A stretch of 64,000 nt of DNA from positions 4,249,501 through 4,313,500 of the forward strand of contig NZ_AP021903.1 in the NCBI RefSeq assembly GCF_018326005.1, in the 5' to 3' direction. This DNA is from Pseudomonas sp. Seg1 (GTDB lineage Bacteria; Pseudomonadota; Gammaproteobacteria; Pseudomonadales; Pseudomonadaceae). The position numbers and the translations under genes were made by a program. The notes beneath the pieces are model-generated. The model was not told where the DNA came from, ran no database searches, and saw only the letters and a list, made by a program, of their open reading frames with translations. How positions within the stretch are numbered: position 1 is the stretch's first letter; every line of letters begins with the position of its first letter. Below are positions 51,447 to 59,884 of this stretch, one piece after another.

Positions 51447-53771
51447 GAAATCGTCGTCGACAAACGGCAGAATCGCATCCGCCACCGGTTGCAGCTGCCG
51501 GGTGATGTAGTGGTCGTAGTCGATGGCGGCGCGGCGCACTTCCAGCGGCTCGGGGCCGGCCAGGGTGATGACGTAGCTGATCCAGCCACCGTTCTGGTAT
51601 TGCCGAGGGCGCCCGTGCTGGGCGTTGTAATCGTCCGCCAGGCGCGCCGCGCGCACGTGCGGCGGGACGTTGCGCTCGTAATCGTCGAGTGTGCGGCGCA
51701 GGCGCTTGCGGTAGACCAGTCGCTCGTCGAATTCACCGGCGAGGGTTTTGCGCACGTAGTCGCGTACGTAGTCTTGATACGGCTTGCGCTGGAAGATCCG
51801 CTCGTATAGTTCCTGCTGAAATTGCCGGGCCAACAGCGACCAGTCGGTGCGCACGGTTTCCAGGCCTTTGTAGACCATTTCATCGTTGCCGTCAGCGCGG
51901 GTGACGAGACCGGCATAGCGCTTCTTGCTGCCCTCCTCCGCGCCGCGAATGGTCGGCATCAGAAAGCGTTTGTAGTGAATTTCGAATTGCAGTTCGAGGG
52001 CACTTTCCAGCCCGTACTCATCACGTACATGCTCACGCCACCAATCATTGACGTGTTTGACCAGCGCATGGCCGATGGTTGCCGCTTCTTCTTGCCCGTG
52101 CGGGCGACGCAGCCAGACGAAGGTCGAGTCGGTGTCGCCATAGATCACCGCGTGGCCCTGCTCTTCGATCAGCTTGCGCGTGCGCAGCATGATCTCGTGG
52201 CCGCGCAGGGTGATTGATGAGGCCAGCCGCGTATCGAAGAAGCGGCAGCCGCTGGAGCCGAGCACGCCGTAGAAGGCGTTCATGATGATTTTCAGTGCTT
52301 GCGACAACGGCGCGTTGTGCTCGCGCTTGGCCGTCTCGCGGCCCTCGGCGACCCGCGAGACGATCGACGGCAGGCAATGGCGGGTGCGCGAGAAACGTGC
52401 GCCACGGAAGCCCGGCACCGAGTCGGCGTCGTCGGGGTGCTGCAAACCTTCGATCAGCCCCACAGGGTCGATCAAAAAGGTACGGATGATCGACGGATAC
52501 AAACTCTTGTAATCGAGCACCAGCACCGATTCATACAGGCCCGGTTGCGAGTCCATGACAAAACCACCGGGACTGGCCTGCGGCGGGTTGGTGCCGAGGT
52601 TCGGCGCAACAAACCCCTGTCGATGCATCAACGGCATATACAAATGGGTGAACGCCGCCACCGAACCGCCGCTGCGATCCGCCGGTAGCCCGGTGACGCT
52701 GGCGCGCTCCAGCAGGAACGTCAGCAGTTCAGTCTTGGCGAAGATCCGCGTGACCAGTTCGCAGTCCTTGAGGTTGTATTTGGCCAGCGCCGGTTTGTCC
52801 TCGGCGAACATGCGGTTGATCTCGTCCATGCGCTGGTACGGATTGTCGATGGACTTGCCTTCGCCGAGCAGGGTCTGCGCGACGTTCTCAAGGCTGAACG
52901 AAGGAAAACTCCAGGTCGCCGAGCGCAGCGATTCGATGCCATCGATGATCAGCCGCCCCGCCGCCGAGGCGAAGTAGTGATTGCGACTGCCGTGTTCGCG
53001 CCACTGCATCTCTTCGCCGCCACGGCCGATTTTCAGCGGCACGCCGAGGCGTCGCGCGTGTTCGTGGAGGATGCGCAGATCGAACTGGACGACGTTCCAG
53101 CCAATGATCGCGTCGGGGTCGTGCAGCGCGAACCAGTCGTTGAGTTTCTTCAGGATGAGCGTGCGCGAGTCGCAGTATTCGAGGTCGAAGTCGACGATGC
53201 TGGCGTCACCGTTCGGCGCACCGAGCATGTACACCTGGCGCTCGCCGCAGCCTTCCAGGGCGATGGAATACAACTCGCCGGTTTCGGTGGTTTCGATGTC
53301 CAGCGAGACCAGGCGCAGTGTCGGCCGGTACTTGGGATCGGGTTTCAATTGCGCGTTGAGCAATACGCCGTCGGTATCGGCGGTACCGTTGAACAGTACC
53401 GGCGCGGTGATGAAACGCTCCATCAGATAGCGTTCCGGCGGGCGCACATCAGCTTCGAAGACGTCGACGCCGGCACGATTGAGCGCGGTTTCCAGGCGCA
53501 TCAACTGGCCGTGTTGCTGGCAATACAGGCCAAGCACCGGGCGATGCTCGAAATCCTGCAGGGCCAACGGGCGCAGTTCGACATTCTTTTCGTCGTGCAG
53601 CAGGCGTTCGGCCGCCTCACGCTGTTCGGCGGGGATAAACGCCACCGACGGCTGATGCGGCAAACGCACACGGCGCGGCCCGGCGTCAGTCGCCAGCCAG
53701 AACTCGACTTCGGTGCCGGCCGGGGTATCGCGCCAATGCCGGGTCAGGACGAAGCCCTGCTGTAAATCCAC
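51411..53771 (-). CDS. polB: DNA polymerase II (family B)
   Basis: 786 residues from the GTG at 53771 ([15 protein letters not shown]); a GTG directly before it is equally near GAGG. Exonuclease motifs: [10 protein letters not shown] (Exo I), [10 protein letters not shown] (Exo II), YNLKDCEL (Exo III). Polymerase motifs: [17 protein letters not shown] (A), [13 protein letters not shown] (B), [11 protein letters not shown] (C). Pol II is a damage-inducible proofreading polymerase that restarts replication and bypasses lesions. It is often under LexA control, but I did not find a clear CTG-N10-CAG box near the start. Confidence 0.96.
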   Translation of the reverse strand: MDLQQGFVLTRHWRDTPAGTEVEFWLATDAGPRRVRLPHQPSVAFIPAEQREAAERLLHDEKNVELRPLALQDFEHRPVLGLYCQQHGQLMRLETALNRAGVDVFEADVRPPERYLMERFITAPVLFNGTADTDGVLLNAQLKPDPKYRPTLRLVSLDIETTETGELYSIALEGCGERQVYMLGAPNGDASIVDFDLEYCDSRTLILKKLNDWFALHDPDAIIGWNVVQFDLRILHEHARRLGVPLKIGRGGEEMQWREHGSRNHYFASAAGRLIIDGIESLRSATWSFPSFSLENVAQTLLGEGKSIDNPYQRMDEINRMFAEDKPALAKYNLKDCELVTRIFAKTELLTFLLERASVTGLPADRSGGSVAAFTHLYMPLMHRQGFVAPNLGTNPPQASPGGFVMDSQPGLYESVLVLDYKSLYPSIIRTFLIDPVGLIEGLQHPDDADSVPGFRGARFSRTRHCLPSIVSRVAEGRETAKREHNAPLSQALKIIMNAFYGVLGSSGCRFFDTRLASSITLRGHEIMLRTRKLIEEQGHAVIYGDTDSTFVWLRRPHGQEEAATIGHALVKHVNDWWREHVRDEYGLESALELQFEIHYKRFLMPTIRGAEEGSKKRYAGLVTRADGNDEMVYKGLETVRTDWSLLARQFQQELYERIFQRKPYQDYVRDYVRKTLAGEFDERLVYRKRLRRTLDDYERNVPPHVRAARLADDYNAQHGRPRQYQNGGWISYVITLAGPEPLEVRRAAIDYDHYITRQLQPVADAILPFVDDDFSTLIGGQLGLF

Positions 53772-53835
53772 CACTGCGACCTCAGGAATTGAAACAGAGG
53801 GGCATTCTACGCTGCCCTTCCTGAGATGACCCCAT

Positions 53836-53990
53836 CCCCTGTGGTGAGGGGATTTAGCGAAACGTCGCACCGCCCCGATGGGTTGCGAAGCAGCCCCAAA
53901 ACCATCCGACACGGTGTATCAGGCAAGTCCGGCGGGCTGATTCTGGGCCTGCTGCGCAGGCCATCGGGGATGAATCCCCTCGCCACAAGG
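53836..53990. repeat. Long palindromic repeat, GTGGTGAGGGGATTTA class
   Basis: Outer arms CCCCTGTGGTGAGGGGATTTA and its inverse GGGATGAATCCCCTCGCCACAAGG, inner arms CCGATGGGTTGCGAAGCAGCCCC and GGGCCTGCTGCGCAGGCCATCGG. It fills most of the polB-CBS intergenic stretch 53772-54134. Confidence 0.82.
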
Positions 53991-54134
53991 CTTCATTGGC
54001 CACAAAGCCTCTTTGCAGGTTGAGAAAATCGAGTAAATGACGTTTTTTGCGTGTTATCTGCCGCTTTGCCACCTTGCTCTGCGCGCTTGCGTCTACGATG
54101 CTTGGATAACAACGACAACACCTGAGTAACCGCC

Positions 54135-54575
54135 ATGAAGACCGTCGCCCAACTGCTCAAGCTCAAAGATCAGAAAAATCAGGAAGTACACCAGATCAAG
54201 CCTGATCACATGGTGCTCGAAGCGCTGATGAAGATGGCCGAGAAAAACGTCGGCGCCTTGCTGGTGGTGGAAAACGACGAAGTGGTCGGCATCATCAGCG
54301 AACGCGATTACGCGCGCAAACTGGTGCTGCATGGCCGCTCATCGGTGGGCACGCCGGTTCGCGACATCATGGTGGCGAACGTGATCACCGTCGACACTCA
54401 CCAGACTGTCGACACCTGCCTGGGCATCATGTCCGACAAACGTCTGCGCCACTTGCCGGTGGTGGAGAACGGCAAGCTGATCGGCCTGCTGTCGATTGGT
54501 GACCTGGTCAAGGAAGCGATTGCCGAACAGGCTGAGCTGATCAAGCAGCTGGAGCAGTACATTCGCGGGGAGTGA
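54135..54575 (+). CDS. CBS-domain pair protein
   Basis: 146 residues made of two CBS motifs: MVLEALMKMAEKNVGALLVVENDEVVGIISERDYARKLVLHGRSS and VITVDTHQTVDTCLGIMSDKRLRHLPVVENGKLIGLLSIGDLVKEAI, followed by a short helix. Stand-alone CBS pairs bind adenine nucleotides and act as energy or redox sensors; the partner is not visible. It is a single rightward gene. Confidence 0.93.
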   Translation: MKTVAQLLKLKDQKNQEVHQIKPDHMVLEALMKMAEKNVGALLVVENDEVVGIISERDYARKLVLHGRSSVGTPVRDIMVANVITVDTHQTVDTCLGIMSDKRLRHLPVVENGKLIGLLSIGDLVKEAIAEQAELIKQLEQYIRGE

Positions 54576-54590
54576 CCCTCGTCCTCCTCA

Positions 54591-54671
54591 TGATCGTTCT
54601 CACGCTCCGCGTGGGCATGCCTCCTGTGACGCTCTGCGTCACGCTTTGGGACGCAGAGCGTGGGAACGATC
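54591..54671. repeat. Imperfect palindromic repeat, ACGCTCCGCGTGGG class
   Basis: Outer arms GATCGTTCTCACGCTC and GAGCGTGGGAACGATC; inner hairpin GACGCTCTGCGTCACGCTTTGGGACGCAGAGCGT with internal GACGC/GCGTC stems. It is a known-looking class of Pseudomonas intergenic repeat, here between the CBS and GST genes. Confidence 0.75.
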
Positions 54672-54679
54672 CTCTTGAG

Positions 54680-55303
54680 TCAGGCAGGCCAATGCCGGGC
54701 GAAGACTGGCGCCAGCACCGGGTGCCGGTCGATCCGCTGTAACCACGCATAAAACCCCGGCCGAGTCTGACGCAAATGCTCGCGGCTCCCCGCCCAGCGC
54801 GTCACCACCGCCGCCAGCACATCCAGCGCCCCCGGCGTTTCGTCATCCAGATACAACTCCGCTGAAAACTGATCAGCAAACACCTCCCAACTCCAATGCA
54901 AACGCTCTCGAGCGCCGGCAATCAGGTTTTGCCGCGACGCTTCGTCGGGCATCACCAGCCAGCGCTCGGGGTAATCGATGACGCCGATCGCCGAGTAACA
55001 ATTGCTGACGATGTAGACCAGACCACGAATCGCCTGATCGCGATCCTCCGCCTTGACCGGCAATAAACCGGACTTGGGAAAGGTCAGGCCCAGATGAATC
55101 AGAATCGCCGCGCTTTCGGTGATGGCGCTGCCATCGGGCAGTTGCAGAGTCGGAATCTGCTTCAGTGGATTGAGCTGCGCCAACGCCTCGGCGGCTTCGG
55201 TACTGGCTTCGACATCAATGAAGCGATAAGCGATCTGACACAACTCCAACGCCGCTTCGATGGCGGCTGCGCCTGAATTTCTGTGCCCATACAGTTGATA
55301 CAT
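54680..55303 (-). CDS. Glutathione S-transferase
   Basis: 207 residues. Thioredoxin-fold N-terminal domain (MYQLYGHRNSGAAAIEAALELCQIAYRFIDVE...QLNPLKQIPTLQLPDGSAITESAAILIHLGL) with the cis-Pro IPTL and the ES(A) glutathione-binding motif, then a helical C-terminal domain (GVIDYPERWLVMPDEASRQNLIAGARERLHWSWEVFADQF, LDVLAAVVTRWAGSREHL). The catalytic position near residue 9-10 is Ser (NSG). Cytoplasmic, conjugating or peroxidase activity; the substrate is unknown. Confidence 0.9.
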   Translation of the reverse strand: MYQLYGHRNSGAAAIEAALELCQIAYRFIDVEASTEAAEALAQLNPLKQIPTLQLPDGSAITESAAILIHLGLTFPKSGLLPVKAEDRDQAIRGLVYIVSNCYSAIGVIDYPERWLVMPDEASRQNLIAGARERLHWSWEVFADQFSAELYLDDETPGALDVLAAVVTRWAGSREHLRQTRPGFYAWLQRIDRHPVLAPVFARHWPA

Positions 55304-55330
55304 AAATCCCCCCTTCTACTGGCTACCCAT

Positions 55331-55497
55331 CCCCTGTGGCGAGGGAGCTTGTCGGAACGCCGCCCGTCCCGCTTGGCTGCGCAGCAGTCATAAAATCAGA
55401 GACTGCGGTGTATCAGTTGTAGTGCATTTACCGGGTTTGGGCCTGCTTCGCAGCCCGGCGGGACGGGCGGCATTCCGACAAGCTCCCTCGCCACAAG
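55331..55497. repeat. Long palindromic repeat, GTGGCGAGGGAGCTTGTCGG class
   Basis: Outer arms CCCCTGTGGCGAGGGAGCTTGTCGGAACGCCGCCCG and the complement near 55460-55497, inner GCTGCGCAGCAG/CTGCTTCGCAGC elements. It shares CGGAACGCCGCCCG with the elements at 14177 and 62098. A short REP palindrome follows at 55621-55646. The stretch 55304-55766 holds no gene. Confidence 0.82.
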
Positions 55498-55620
55498 AGC
55501 GATCTTGTCAGCAGTTGTATCGGTATTGGCACGTTTTCCCATGCACTCGCGACTTGCGAATTCAAACCTCGCAAAACAGCGCTGGCGGTGCCCATCCCGC
55601 ACCAAGTGCATCAAGAGCCC

Positions 55621-55646
55621 GTGGGAGCTAGTTTGCCAGCTCCCAC
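55621..55646. repeat. Short REP palindrome
   Basis: GTGGGAGCT-AGTTTGCC-AGCTCCCAC, a single REP core folded on itself. Confidence 0.75.
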
Positions 55647-55766
55647 AAGTAACGAGGTGATTGAAAAATATTTGTCGGGTACTGCATCCAAATGTCTCCG
55701 CCACGGGTAGTCCCTGTAACAGCCCTCCTCGGCTGCCAGCGGTCTACCTTTTTCGGAGAAACACTG

Positions 55767-56288
55767 ATGAACATCACCCAGCTGATTGGCCTCACCGGTT
55801 TGCTCGCAGTCGCCTCGACAACCTTCGCCCAAAGCAGTTACCCCGATGCGATCAAAGTCCCGGATGGCCACAAGATCGCGATGGAAACCACCGGGGTCGG
55901 CGAGATCACCTATGAGTGCCGCGACAAGCCCAATATGGCCGGGCAGACCGAGTGGACCTTTGTCGGTCCGAAAGCGGTGCTCAATGACCGCAGCGGTAAA
56001 CAGGTCGGCACCTACTTCGGCCCGCCCGCCACTTGGCAGGCCAAGGACGGTTCGAAAATCACCGGCACGCAGTTGGCCGTGGCGCCGTCGAGCCCGGGTA
56101 ACCTGCCTTATCAACTGGTCAAGGCCAACCCGGCCGAAGGTAAGGGCGCGATGAGTGGCGTGAGTTACGTCCAGCGCGTTGCGCTCAAGGGCGGCGTGGC
56201 GCCAGCGAGCGAATGCACGGCGGCGAACAAGGGCAAGCAGGAAGTGGTGAAGTACCAGGCCGATTACATTTTCTGGGCGGCGAACTGA
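55767..56288 (+). CDS. Exported DUF3455 protein
   Basis: 173 residues from MNITQLIGLTGLLAVASTTF with GGAGA before the ATG. Signal peptide ending TTFA, then the DUF3455 core: YPDAIKVPDGHKIAMETTGVGEITYECRDKPNMAGQTEWTFVGPKAVLNDRSGKQVGTYFGPPATWQAKDGSKITGTQLAVAPSSPGNLPYQLVKANPAEGKGAMSGVSYVQRVALKGGVAPASEC. Periplasmic or secreted, function unknown. It lies just before the ECF sigma/anti-sigma pair, separated by a REP doublet, and may belong to the same regulon. Confidence 0.9.
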   Translation: MNITQLIGLTGLLAVASTTFAQSSYPDAIKVPDGHKIAMETTGVGEITYECRDKPNMAGQTEWTFVGPKAVLNDRSGKQVGTYFGPPATWQAKDGSKITGTQLAVAPSSPGNLPYQLVKANPAEGKGAMSGVSYVQRVALKGGVAPASECTAANKGKQEVVKYQADYIFWAAN

Positions 56289-56308
56289 AGTCACAGGCCC
56301 AACACAAA

Positions 56309-56402
56309 ACCTGTGGGAGCGGGCTTGCCCGCGATAGCGGTAGATCAGTGAAGTAGAAGTTGGCTGACCCGACGCCATCGCGGGCAAGCCCGCTCCCACA
56401 GG
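56309..56402. repeat. REP doublet (REPIN)
   Basis: CTGTGGGAGCGGGCTTGCCCGCGAT and its exact inverted partner, with a 40-base loop, between the DUF3455 and sigma-factor genes. Confidence 0.9.
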
Positions 56403-56444
56403 GGTTCTGTGTGCTGAAGTTAAATGTGAGCTAGATTGCACGAC

Positions 56445-56981
56445 ATGTCTTTGCCTGAATCGGTGTTCGATTATGAAGCCCGTCTCGCTGCCTGTGCCCG
56501 CGGCGAGCAGTCGGCCCTGCGCGATTTGTATGTGCAGGAAGGCCCACGCCTGCTCGGCGTGGCCAGGCGACTGGTGCGCGACACCGCGCTGGCGGAGGAC
56601 ATCGTGCATGAGGCATTCATCAAGATCTGGAACGGTGCCGCCGGGTTTGACCCGGCGCGCGGTTCGGCGCGGGGCTGGATGTTCAGCGTGACCCGGCATC
56701 TGGCGCTCAATCTGCTGCGTGATCAGGGTCGGGAAACGCCGTTCAGCGAAGACCATGAAGTGCCGACACACGACGATGATGCCTTCGATGCGCACTCACA
56801 CTCGGCGCGCATCCATCGCTGCCTCGAACAGCTCGATGCGCAACGCCGGCGCTGCATCCTCCACGCTTATGTCGACGGCTACAGCCACGCGCAAATATCG
56901 GCGCGCCTCGACACGCCGCTGGGCACCGTCAAAGCCTGGATCAAGCGCAGCCTTAACGCGTTGCGGGAGTGCATGGGATGA
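56445..56981 (+). CDS. ECF-type RNA polymerase sigma factor
   Basis: 178 residues from the ATG at 56445. Sigma2: LYVQEGPRLLGVARRLVRDTALAEDIVHEAFIKIWNGAAGFDPARGSARGWMFSVTRHLALNLLRD; sigma4: IHRCLEQLDAQRRRCILHAYVDGYSHAQISARLDTPLGTVKAWIKRSLNALRECM. It overlaps the following anti-sigma gene by four bases (ATGA), a sign of translational coupling. It likely controls a small envelope-stress or oxidative regulon including neighbours; the target promoter is unknown. Confidence 0.93.
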   Translation: MSLPESVFDYEARLAACARGEQSALRDLYVQEGPRLLGVARRLVRDTALAEDIVHEAFIKIWNGAAGFDPARGSARGWMFSVTRHLALNLLRDQGRETPFSEDHEVPTHDDDAFDAHSHSARIHRCLEQLDAQRRRCILHAYVDGYSHAQISARLDTPLGTVKAWIKRSLNALRECMG

Positions 56982-57670
56982 CCACCGAATCGGCTCAGGA
57001 ACGCGATGAACTGGCCGGCGAATACGTGCTCGGCACGCTCTCTGCCGAACAGCGGCGCGAGGTGCAGAAACGTCTGGTGCATGAGCCGCCACTGCGTGCG
57101 GCAGTGGATGCCTGGGAGCGACGGCTGCTGGAGTTGACGGACTATGCCGAATCGCAGCAACCGTCGGCGCAGTTATGGCCACGAATTGAACGCAGTGTCG
57201 AGCGCTCGACGCACAAAGCGCCCTCAACTTCCTGGTGGAATCTGCTGCCATTGTGGCGCGGGCTGAGCGCTGCCGGGCTGACCGCGACCTTGATTCTGGG
57301 CGCGATCCTGCTGACCCAGACCACACCGAAACCAAGTTATCTGGTGGTTTTGGTCGCGCCGCAGGACAAGGCGCCGGGCTGGGTGATCCAGGCCAGCAAT
57401 GCACACGAGATTCAGTTGATTCCACTGGGTGTGGTCGAGGTGCCGGCGGACAAGGCACTGGAGTTCTGGACCAAGGCTGACGGCTGGCAAGGGCCAGTGT
57501 CACTGGGTCTGGTCAAGCCGGGGCAGGCGCTGTCGGTACCGCTGGACAAGTTGCCGCCACTGCAACCCAACCAGCTATTCGAGCTGACGCTGGAGGGCGC
57601 CAACGGCTCGCCAATCGGCAAGCCGACCGGGCCGATTCAGGCGATCGGGCGCGCGGTGAAGGTGTTGTAA
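56978..57670 (+). CDS. Anti-sigma factor, RskA/anti-sigma-K type
   Basis: 230 residues from MTTESAQERDELAGEYVLGTL. Cytoplasmic anti-sigma domain (AGEYVLGTLSAEQRREVQKRLVHEPPLRAAVDAWERRLLEL), one transmembrane helix (LSAAGLTATLILGAILLTQ, about 93-111) and a periplasmic RskA-like domain (YLVVLVAPQDKAPGWVIQASNAHEIQLIPLGVVEVPADKALEFWTKADGWQGPVSLGLVKPG). It sequesters the ECF sigma encoded just upstream. No zinc HxxxCxxC motif is present. Confidence 0.92.
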   Translation: MTTESAQERDELAGEYVLGTLSAEQRREVQKRLVHEPPLRAAVDAWERRLLELTDYAESQQPSAQLWPRIERSVERSTHKAPSTSWWNLLPLWRGLSAAGLTATLILGAILLTQTTPKPSYLVVLVAPQDKAPGWVIQASNAHEIQLIPLGVVEVPADKALEFWTKADGWQGPVSLGLVKPGQALSVPLDKLPPLQPNQLFELTLEGANGSPIGKPTGPIQAIGRAVKVL

Positions 57671-57802
57671 GGCTCTGGCGCGGGGGTTCTGACAATCATC
57701 ATTGGCGTCGATGTTCACCATTACATCAATGAAGTTCTCATAAAAAATCCCCGGCGTAACATCCGCTCCATACCAACCAACAACACCCCGGAGCACACCA
57801 TC

Positions 57803-58360
57803 ATGAAACGCCAGACTCTTCTCAGCATCGCTTTCTCGGTTTTCGCAGTAAACGCTTTCGCCGCCACGCCAGCTCACACGATGATCGCCGCTGATGGCTC
57901 GGATCGTCTGTATCAAAACGCTGTCGCGGCTGATGGTTCCGATCGTCTGCAAGGCAACACCGTCGCCGCTGACGGTTCCGATCGTCTGCAAGGCAACACC
58001 ATCGCCGCTGACGGTTCCGATCGTCTGCAAGGCAACACCGTTGCCGCCGATGGTTCCGATCGTCTGCAAGGCAACACCGTTGCCGCCGATGGCTCCGATC
58101 GTCTGCAAGGCAACACCGTCGCCGCTGACGGTTCCGATCGTCTGCAAGGCAACACCATCGCCGCTGACGGTTCCGATCGCCTGCAAGGCAACACCGTCGC
58201 CGCTGATGGTTCCGATCGTCTGCAAGGCAACACCGTCGCCGCTGACGGTTCCGATCGCCTGCAAGGCAACACCGTCGCCGCTGACGGTTCTGATCGTCTG
58301 CAAGGCAACACCGTTGCCGAAGGTGGTTCGGATCGTCTGAACGAACGTCGCGCTGTTTGA
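57803..58360 (+). CDS. Exported tandem-repeat protein, twelve 13-residue repeats
   Basis: 185 residues: signal peptide MKRQTLLSIAFSVFAVNAFA, a short lead (ATPAHTM), then 12 units of (V/I)AADGSDRLQGNT. Units 2-11 are exact apart from V/I at the first position; unit 1 ends YQNA, unit 12 is VAEGGSDRLNERRAV. DNA units are 39 bp from 57884. Each unit holds D-G-S-D-R, a possible Ca2+-binding or solenoid turn. Related Pseudomonas proteins are sometimes labelled phage infection protein; I cannot support that function. A strong terminator follows. Confidence 0.85.
   Translation: MKRQTLLSIAFSVFAVNAFAATPAHTMIAADGSDRLYQNAVAADGSDRLQGNTVAADGSDRLQGNTIAADGSDRLQGNTVAADGSDRLQGNTVAADGSDRLQGNTVAADGSDRLQGNTIAADGSDRLQGNTVAADGSDRLQGNTVAADGSDRLQGNTVAADGSDRLQGNTVAEGGSDRLNERRAV
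57884..58345 (+). repeat. 39-bp tandem repeat array (12 units)
   Basis: In-gene minisatellite of 39-bp units carrying TCCGATCG. Units differ almost only at synonymous third positions (gccgctgacggt/gccgctgatggt/gccgccgatggc), so protein sequence is held constant while DNA drifts. The unit length being a multiple of three leaves all reading frames open on both strands. Confidence 0.92.
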
Positions 58361-58389
58361 ATGAATGGCGTTACCGCAACAACCCAGAG

Positions 58390-58418
58390 AAACCCGGCTC
58401 CCGTCAGCCGGGTTTTTT
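58390..58418 (+). terminator. Terminator after the repeat-protein gene
   Basis: AACCCGGCT-CCCGTC-AGCCGGGTT with a T6 tail. Confidence 0.9.
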
Positions 58419-58431
58419 ACGTCTGCGTGAA

Positions 58432-59523
58432 TCAGCCGCCCTTGGCCATGCAGCGCTTGTAACGTTCATCCACGCGCTTGGCGAACCAGGCAGTGGTCAA
58501 TTTTCGGGTGATTTTCGGGCTCTGCAGCACGATCCCCGGCAACACCGCACGCGGCAGTGGTTTACCTTCTGCCTTCTCCGCCAGCTCGAACACGCGTTGA
58601 TAGAGTCTGGTCTCTTCGAACTCCAGGGTTTTGCCCTTCTCCAATTGATCGCGAATGGTCGGGTTGCGCATGCCCAGCGATTTGCCGAGGGTGCGTACCG
58701 CCAGTTCCGTGCCGCCGGGCATGATCGAGTCGTAGCGGATCAGGTCGCCGTCCAGCGCCAGCGGGATGCCCGAAGCGCGGCTCACCGCATTCTGGAATGC
58801 CGCATTGCGACTGGCGTACCACCCGGCATTGAAGTCGGCGAAGCGGTACAGCGGCTCGCGATAGCTGACCGGATAACCGAGCAGATGCGCGATGCCGAAA
58901 TACATGCCACCGCGCCGGCTGAACACCTCGCGGCGGATGGTGCCGTCCACCGGGTACGGATAATCCTTGGCGTGCTGTTCGGCAAATTCGATGCTGACCT
59001 GCATCGGCCCGCCGGTGTGCACCGGGTTGAAGCCGCCGAACAGCGTGCGGCCCATCGGCACCCGGCCGATAAAGTCATCGAAAATGGCACTCAACTCTTT
59101 TTCGCTGCGCGCCGCGCTCAGGCGTTCGCTGTAGGTTTTGCCGTTGGTCGAACGCACTTGCAGGGCGCCGCTGACCAGCAGGCTGGGGATGTGCACTTTG
59201 GCGGCGCGGCGGTCGATTTCGTCACGGGCAATTTTGCCGAGGCCGGGCACTGTCGGGTCGGCTTGAAAGGTGGATTCCTGTTCGGCCACGGCGAGCACCG
59301 AACAGAGATTCTGTGTGGTCGGGCTGATGTTCTGCGCGGCGAACGCGGCATAGATATCCGTGGCCCAGCCCTGGCGGTCGGCGGTTTTGGCGGGCATCAG
59401 CCGCACGATCTCGGCCTTCACTTCGGCGGGGGCACGGGGTGCAGGCTCGCTGCTGCGCTGACCGGCACAACCGGCCAACACCAGCAGTACGGCGAGGGTG
59501 ATCAGTAATCGAGAGTTGTGCAT
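58432..59523 (-). CDS. DUF1615-family lipoprotein
   Basis: 363 residues from MHNSRLLITLAVLLVLAGCAGQ, lipobox LAGC. DUF1615 core: GWATDIYAAFAAQNISPTTQNLCSVLAVAEQESTFQADPTVPGLGKIARDEIDRRAAKVHIP, then RVPMGRTLFGGFNPVHTGGPMQVSIEFAEQHAKDYPYP and VFSRRGGMYFGIAHLLGYPVSY. The SVLAVAEQESTFQ stretch looks like a lysozyme-fold catalytic Glu (AxxExESxF), suggesting a peptidoglycan-active lipoprotein; this is inferred. It is convergent with the repeat-protein gene. Confidence 0.9.
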   Translation of the reverse strand: MHNSRLLITLAVLLVLAGCAGQRSSEPAPRAPAEVKAEIVRLMPAKTADRQGWATDIYAAFAAQNISPTTQNLCSVLAVAEQESTFQADPTVPGLGKIARDEIDRRAAKVHIPSLLVSGALQVRSTNGKTYSERLSAARSEKELSAIFDDFIGRVPMGRTLFGGFNPVHTGGPMQVSIEFAEQHAKDYPYPVDGTIRREVFSRRGGMYFGIAHLLGYPVSYREPLYRFADFNAGWYASRNAAFQNAVSRASGIPLALDGDLIRYDSIMPGGTELAVRTLGKSLGMRNPTIRDQLEKGKTLEFEETRLYQRVFELAEKAEGKPLPRAVLPGIVLQSPKITRKLTTAWFAKRVDERYKRCMAKGG

Positions 59524-59596
59524 CAAGCTTCATCCAGTCCGTTGAGGCGGGTTCACCATACGATCAATGGGGTTCCACAAACCAGACTTACACAGA

Positions 59597-59723
59597 CCTT
59601 GTGGCGAGGGGATTTATCTGTGGCGAGGGGATTTATCCCCGATGGGGCGCGAAGCGGCCCCGTTTTTGATTTCCAAGGGGACTGCTGCGCAGTCCATCGG
59701 GGATAAATCCCCTCGCCACAAGG
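59597..59723. repeat. Long palindromic repeat, GTGGCGAGGGGATTTATC class
   Basis: The first arm CTTGTGGCGAGGGGATTTAT is itself partly duplicated (59600-59640), followed by CCCCGATGGGGCGCGAAGCGGCCCC and the inverted end GGGATAAATCCCCTCGCCACAAGG. Confidence 0.82.
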
Positions 59724-59787
59724 AAGCAAATCAAGCCGTGGATTAGAGGTTTCAGCCGTAATGACAAACCGATTGCAAAACGTTACT

Positions 59788-59806
59788 GAGAAAAACTATC
59801 ATTTGT
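59788..59806. promoter_or_regulatory. Candidate Fur box before the TonB-dependent receptor
   Basis: GAGAAAAACTATCATTTGT matches GATAATGATAATCATTATC at 11 of 19 positions by eye, including the contiguous ATCATT core. It is 79 bases before the receptor start. Confidence 0.45.
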
Positions 59807-59884
59807 GTCTGGAGTCGCATTTGCGCAAGGAGTTCCCGCGCCGCCCTTACTTTTCTCACTGGCCGTGCGCCTCCAGGTACAAAA

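Noticed and set aside
53772..53912. Longer polB start
   Set aside because: The added residues translate the adjacent palindromic repeat; the GTG at 53771 gives the usual Pol II length.
57575..58311. Long frames on the reverse strand and in another forward frame of the 39-bp repeats
   Set aside because: The 39-bp period leaves all frames open; only the forward frame with a signal peptide and ribosome-binding site makes sense.
57884..58345. CRISPR-like array
   Set aside because: 39-bp units are directly adjacent, coding and without spacers.
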